64,000 nt of DNA. It comes from JAHRVQ01 sp029941905. Lineage in GTDB: Bacteria > Pseudomonadota > Gammaproteobacteria > Pseudomonadales > Azotimanducaceae. A program made the translations under genes and the position numbers. The stretch covers positions 1 through 64,000 of the forward strand of contig JAPYTQ010000018.1 of the NCBI GenBank assembly GCA_029941905.1. Reading direction: 5' to 3'. Below the pieces are notes generated by a model. That model did not search any database. It saw only the letters and a program-made list of their open reading frames with translations, and was not told the origin of the DNA. Shown here piece by piece: positions 62,753 to 64,000 of this stretch (the stretch's first letter is position 1; each line of letters begins with the position of its first letter).

Positions 62753-63598
62753 TTATAAACCAAGGTTATGCCAGAGCCTGATGGTGGGTAAAGACTGATT
62801 CAGCGTATAAATATGCAAACCGGGTGCACCACCTGCCAACAGTTGTTCACAGAGTCGTGTGACGACTTCTTCTCCAAATGATTTCAGGGATTCAGGATCA
62901 TCCTGGTAGTCTTCGAGTTGCTTTCGAATCCAGCGAGGAATGTCCGCACCGCAAGTGTCGGAAAACCGGACCAGCCCCTTGAAATTGGTGATTGGCATAA
63001 TGCCAGGAATAATAGGCAAATCGATGCCAAGCTTCTCACAGGCGTCGATATACCGGAAATAAGCCTCGGCATTGTAAAAATACTGGGTGATAGCGCTATT
63101 AGCTCCTGCATCGACCTTGGCCTTGAAGTACTTGAGATCGGACTCGACACTGTTGGAATCCGGGTGAACTTCAGGATATGCGGCGACTTTGATATGGAAA
63201 TGGTCCCCGGTTTTCTCCCGAATGAAGCTGACCAGTTCATTGGCATAGGTCAACTTCACTGAGGCGCCAATGCCAGAGGGCATATCGCCTCTCAAGGCAA
63301 CCAGCCGCCGGACACCGGCATTTTTGTAATCGATAAGAAGCTTCTCGATCTTATCGGGTGAATCGCCACCGAAAGACAAATGTGGAGCAACCGCGGACCC
63401 CGATTCGTTGATATCGAGTACCGCCTGCCTGGTACCGTCCTTGGTTGAACCGCCAGCGCCGTAGGTCACGGAGAAAAAATGTGGATCGAACTGAGTCAGG
63501 CGATCGTGCACGCGGATCAGTTTTCGAATAGCCTCCTCCGATTTGGGAGCAGAGAACTCGAAGCTGAAATGTTTGGGGAATTTCTTTTGATTAGCCAT
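62753..63598 (-). CDS. metF: 5,10-methylenetetrahydrofolate reductase
   Basis: FAD enzyme that supplies 5-methyl-THF for methionine synthesis. The 281 residues show FSFEFSAPKSEEA, HFFSVTYGAGGSTKDGTR, RRLVALRGDMPSG, AITQYFYNAEAYFRYIDACEKLGID and PIIPGIMPITNF. It starts 9 bases after metK on the same strand, a one-carbon operon; sahH, often between them, is not there. Confidence 0.96.
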   Translation of the reverse strand: MANQKKFPKHFSFEFSAPKSEEAIRKLIRVHDRLTQFDPHFFSVTYGAGGSTKDGTRQAVLDINESGSAVAPHLSFGGDSPDKIEKLLIDYKNAGVRRLVALRGDMPSGIGASVKLTYANELVSFIREKTGDHFHIKVAAYPEVHPDSNSVESDLKYFKAKVDAGANSAITQYFYNAEAYFRYIDACEKLGIDLPIIPGIMPITNFKGLVRFSDTCGADIPRWIRKQLEDYQDDPESLKSFGEEVVTRLCEQLLAGGAPGLHIYTLNQSLPTIRLWHNLGL

Positions 63599-63607
63599 GC
63601 TTTCAAC

Positions 63608-64000
63608 CTATTTAAGCGCCTCAGCCAGTTCTTCTGCGCGGTCTGTTTTTTCCCACGTAAAGTTTTCTTCTTCCCGCCCGAAATGCCCGTAGGCAGCCGT
63701 CGCCAGGAATATGGGTCGCTTCAGGTCGAGCATGGAGATCAGCGCCTTGGGCCGCAGATCAAAATGTTTGCGAACCAATGCTTCAATTGCATCGTCTGAC
63801 AATTTACCGGTACCGAAGGTATCAATGCTGATAGAGGTCGGCTCGGCGACGCCGATGGCGTACGAAACCTGGATTTCGCACCGGTCAGCCAGACCCGCGG
63901 CGACGATATTCTTTGCTACGTATCGCCCGGCGTATGCGGCACTGCGGTCAACCTTGGATGGGTCCTTGCCAGAGAAGGCGCCACCACCGTGTCTTGCCAT
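63608..64000 (-). CDS. metK: S-adenosylmethionine synthetase (5' partial)
   Basis: C-terminal 130 residues of MetK, running off the end of the window. ARHGGGAFSGKDPSKVDRSAAYAGRYVAKNIVAAGLADRCEIQVSYAIGVAEP is the conserved ATP/methionine-site region near the C-terminal domain, followed by DDAIEALVRKHFDLRPKALISMLDL. The first Met seen is internal; the real start and any upstream riboswitch lie beyond 64000. Stop is TAG. Confidence 0.97.
   Translation of the reverse strand: MARHGGGAFSGKDPSKVDRSAAYAGRYVAKNIVAAGLADRCEIQVSYAIGVAEPTSISIDTFGTGKLSDDAIEALVRKHFDLRPKALISMLDLKRPIFLATAAYGHFGREEENFTWEKTDRAEELAEALK

Noticed and set aside
1..64000. tRNA or rRNA genes
   Set aside because: No T-loop/acceptor combination or rRNA-like sequence was noticed on either strand; isolated GGTTCGA matches lie inside coding genes.
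63599..64000. SAM or SAH riboswitch near metF/metK
   Set aside because: Only 9 bases separate metK and metF, and the region upstream of metK is outside the window.

Overview
The window is a stretch of ordinary chromosome from a gammaproteobacterium, probably marine or otherwise aquatic. Gene order follows the Pseudomonas/Cellvibrionales backbone: atpDC-glmU-glmS; recG-ridA-spoT-rpoZ-gmk-yicC / rph-pyrE; argB-algC-dut-coaBC / radC-rpmBG; mutM, coaD-rsmD / ftsYEX-rpoH; trmB / hemW-rdgB-DUF4426-yggT-proC-yggS / pilTU; ruvX-yqgE-tonB-gshB / pilGHIJ-chpA-chpC / rsmE. Two runs of exactly 100 N (31842-31941 and 56949-57048) mark a draft or metagenome assembly. Both fall inside tandem repeats that the assembler did not resolve. 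The window opens inside atpD and closes inside metK.

Layout. 1-5099: end of the ATP synthase operon, then glmU-glmS for UDP-GlcNAc. 5130-12695: a small AT-rich membrane-protein gene, uvrD, a TRAP carboxylate transporter split between two strands, a class IV aminotransferase and a TrmB-type regulator with a perfect palindromic operator candidate. 12813-25735: ubiA, a rubredoxin missed by length cut-offs, a dicarboxylate symporter, recG, the stringent-response and nucleotide block, slmA and argB. 26021-36558: a long membrane-anchored AlgC, dut, coaBC, radC, L28/L33, an orphan HyuA, mutM, coaD and rsmD. 37030-49617: ftsYEX-rpoH, trmB, the hemW-to-yggS group and the twitching ATPases PilT/PilU. 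49622-61941: tonB, gshB and a Pil-Chp chemosensory operon ending in a roughly 2,100-residue hybrid kinase. 61987-64000: rsmE, metF and metK.

The genes form compact operons with many 1-4 base overlaps, and several convergent pairs also overlap. Functional themes are envelope precursor synthesis, nucleotide and stringent metabolism, cofactor synthesis, cell division, and type IV pilus motility with its signalling system.

I found no phage, CRISPR, secretion or biosynthetic island, and no clear new multi-gene system. The less routine observations are: two families of short inverted-repeat elements sharing CTAGTG ends, placed exactly at start and stop codons; a 5'-deleted yggU relic directly after yggT; use of TAG as the stop codon in about half of the genes; a perfect 21-base palindrome between pilI and pilJ; the regulator/palindrome pair beside the aminotransferase; and the two gap-spanning tandem repeats.
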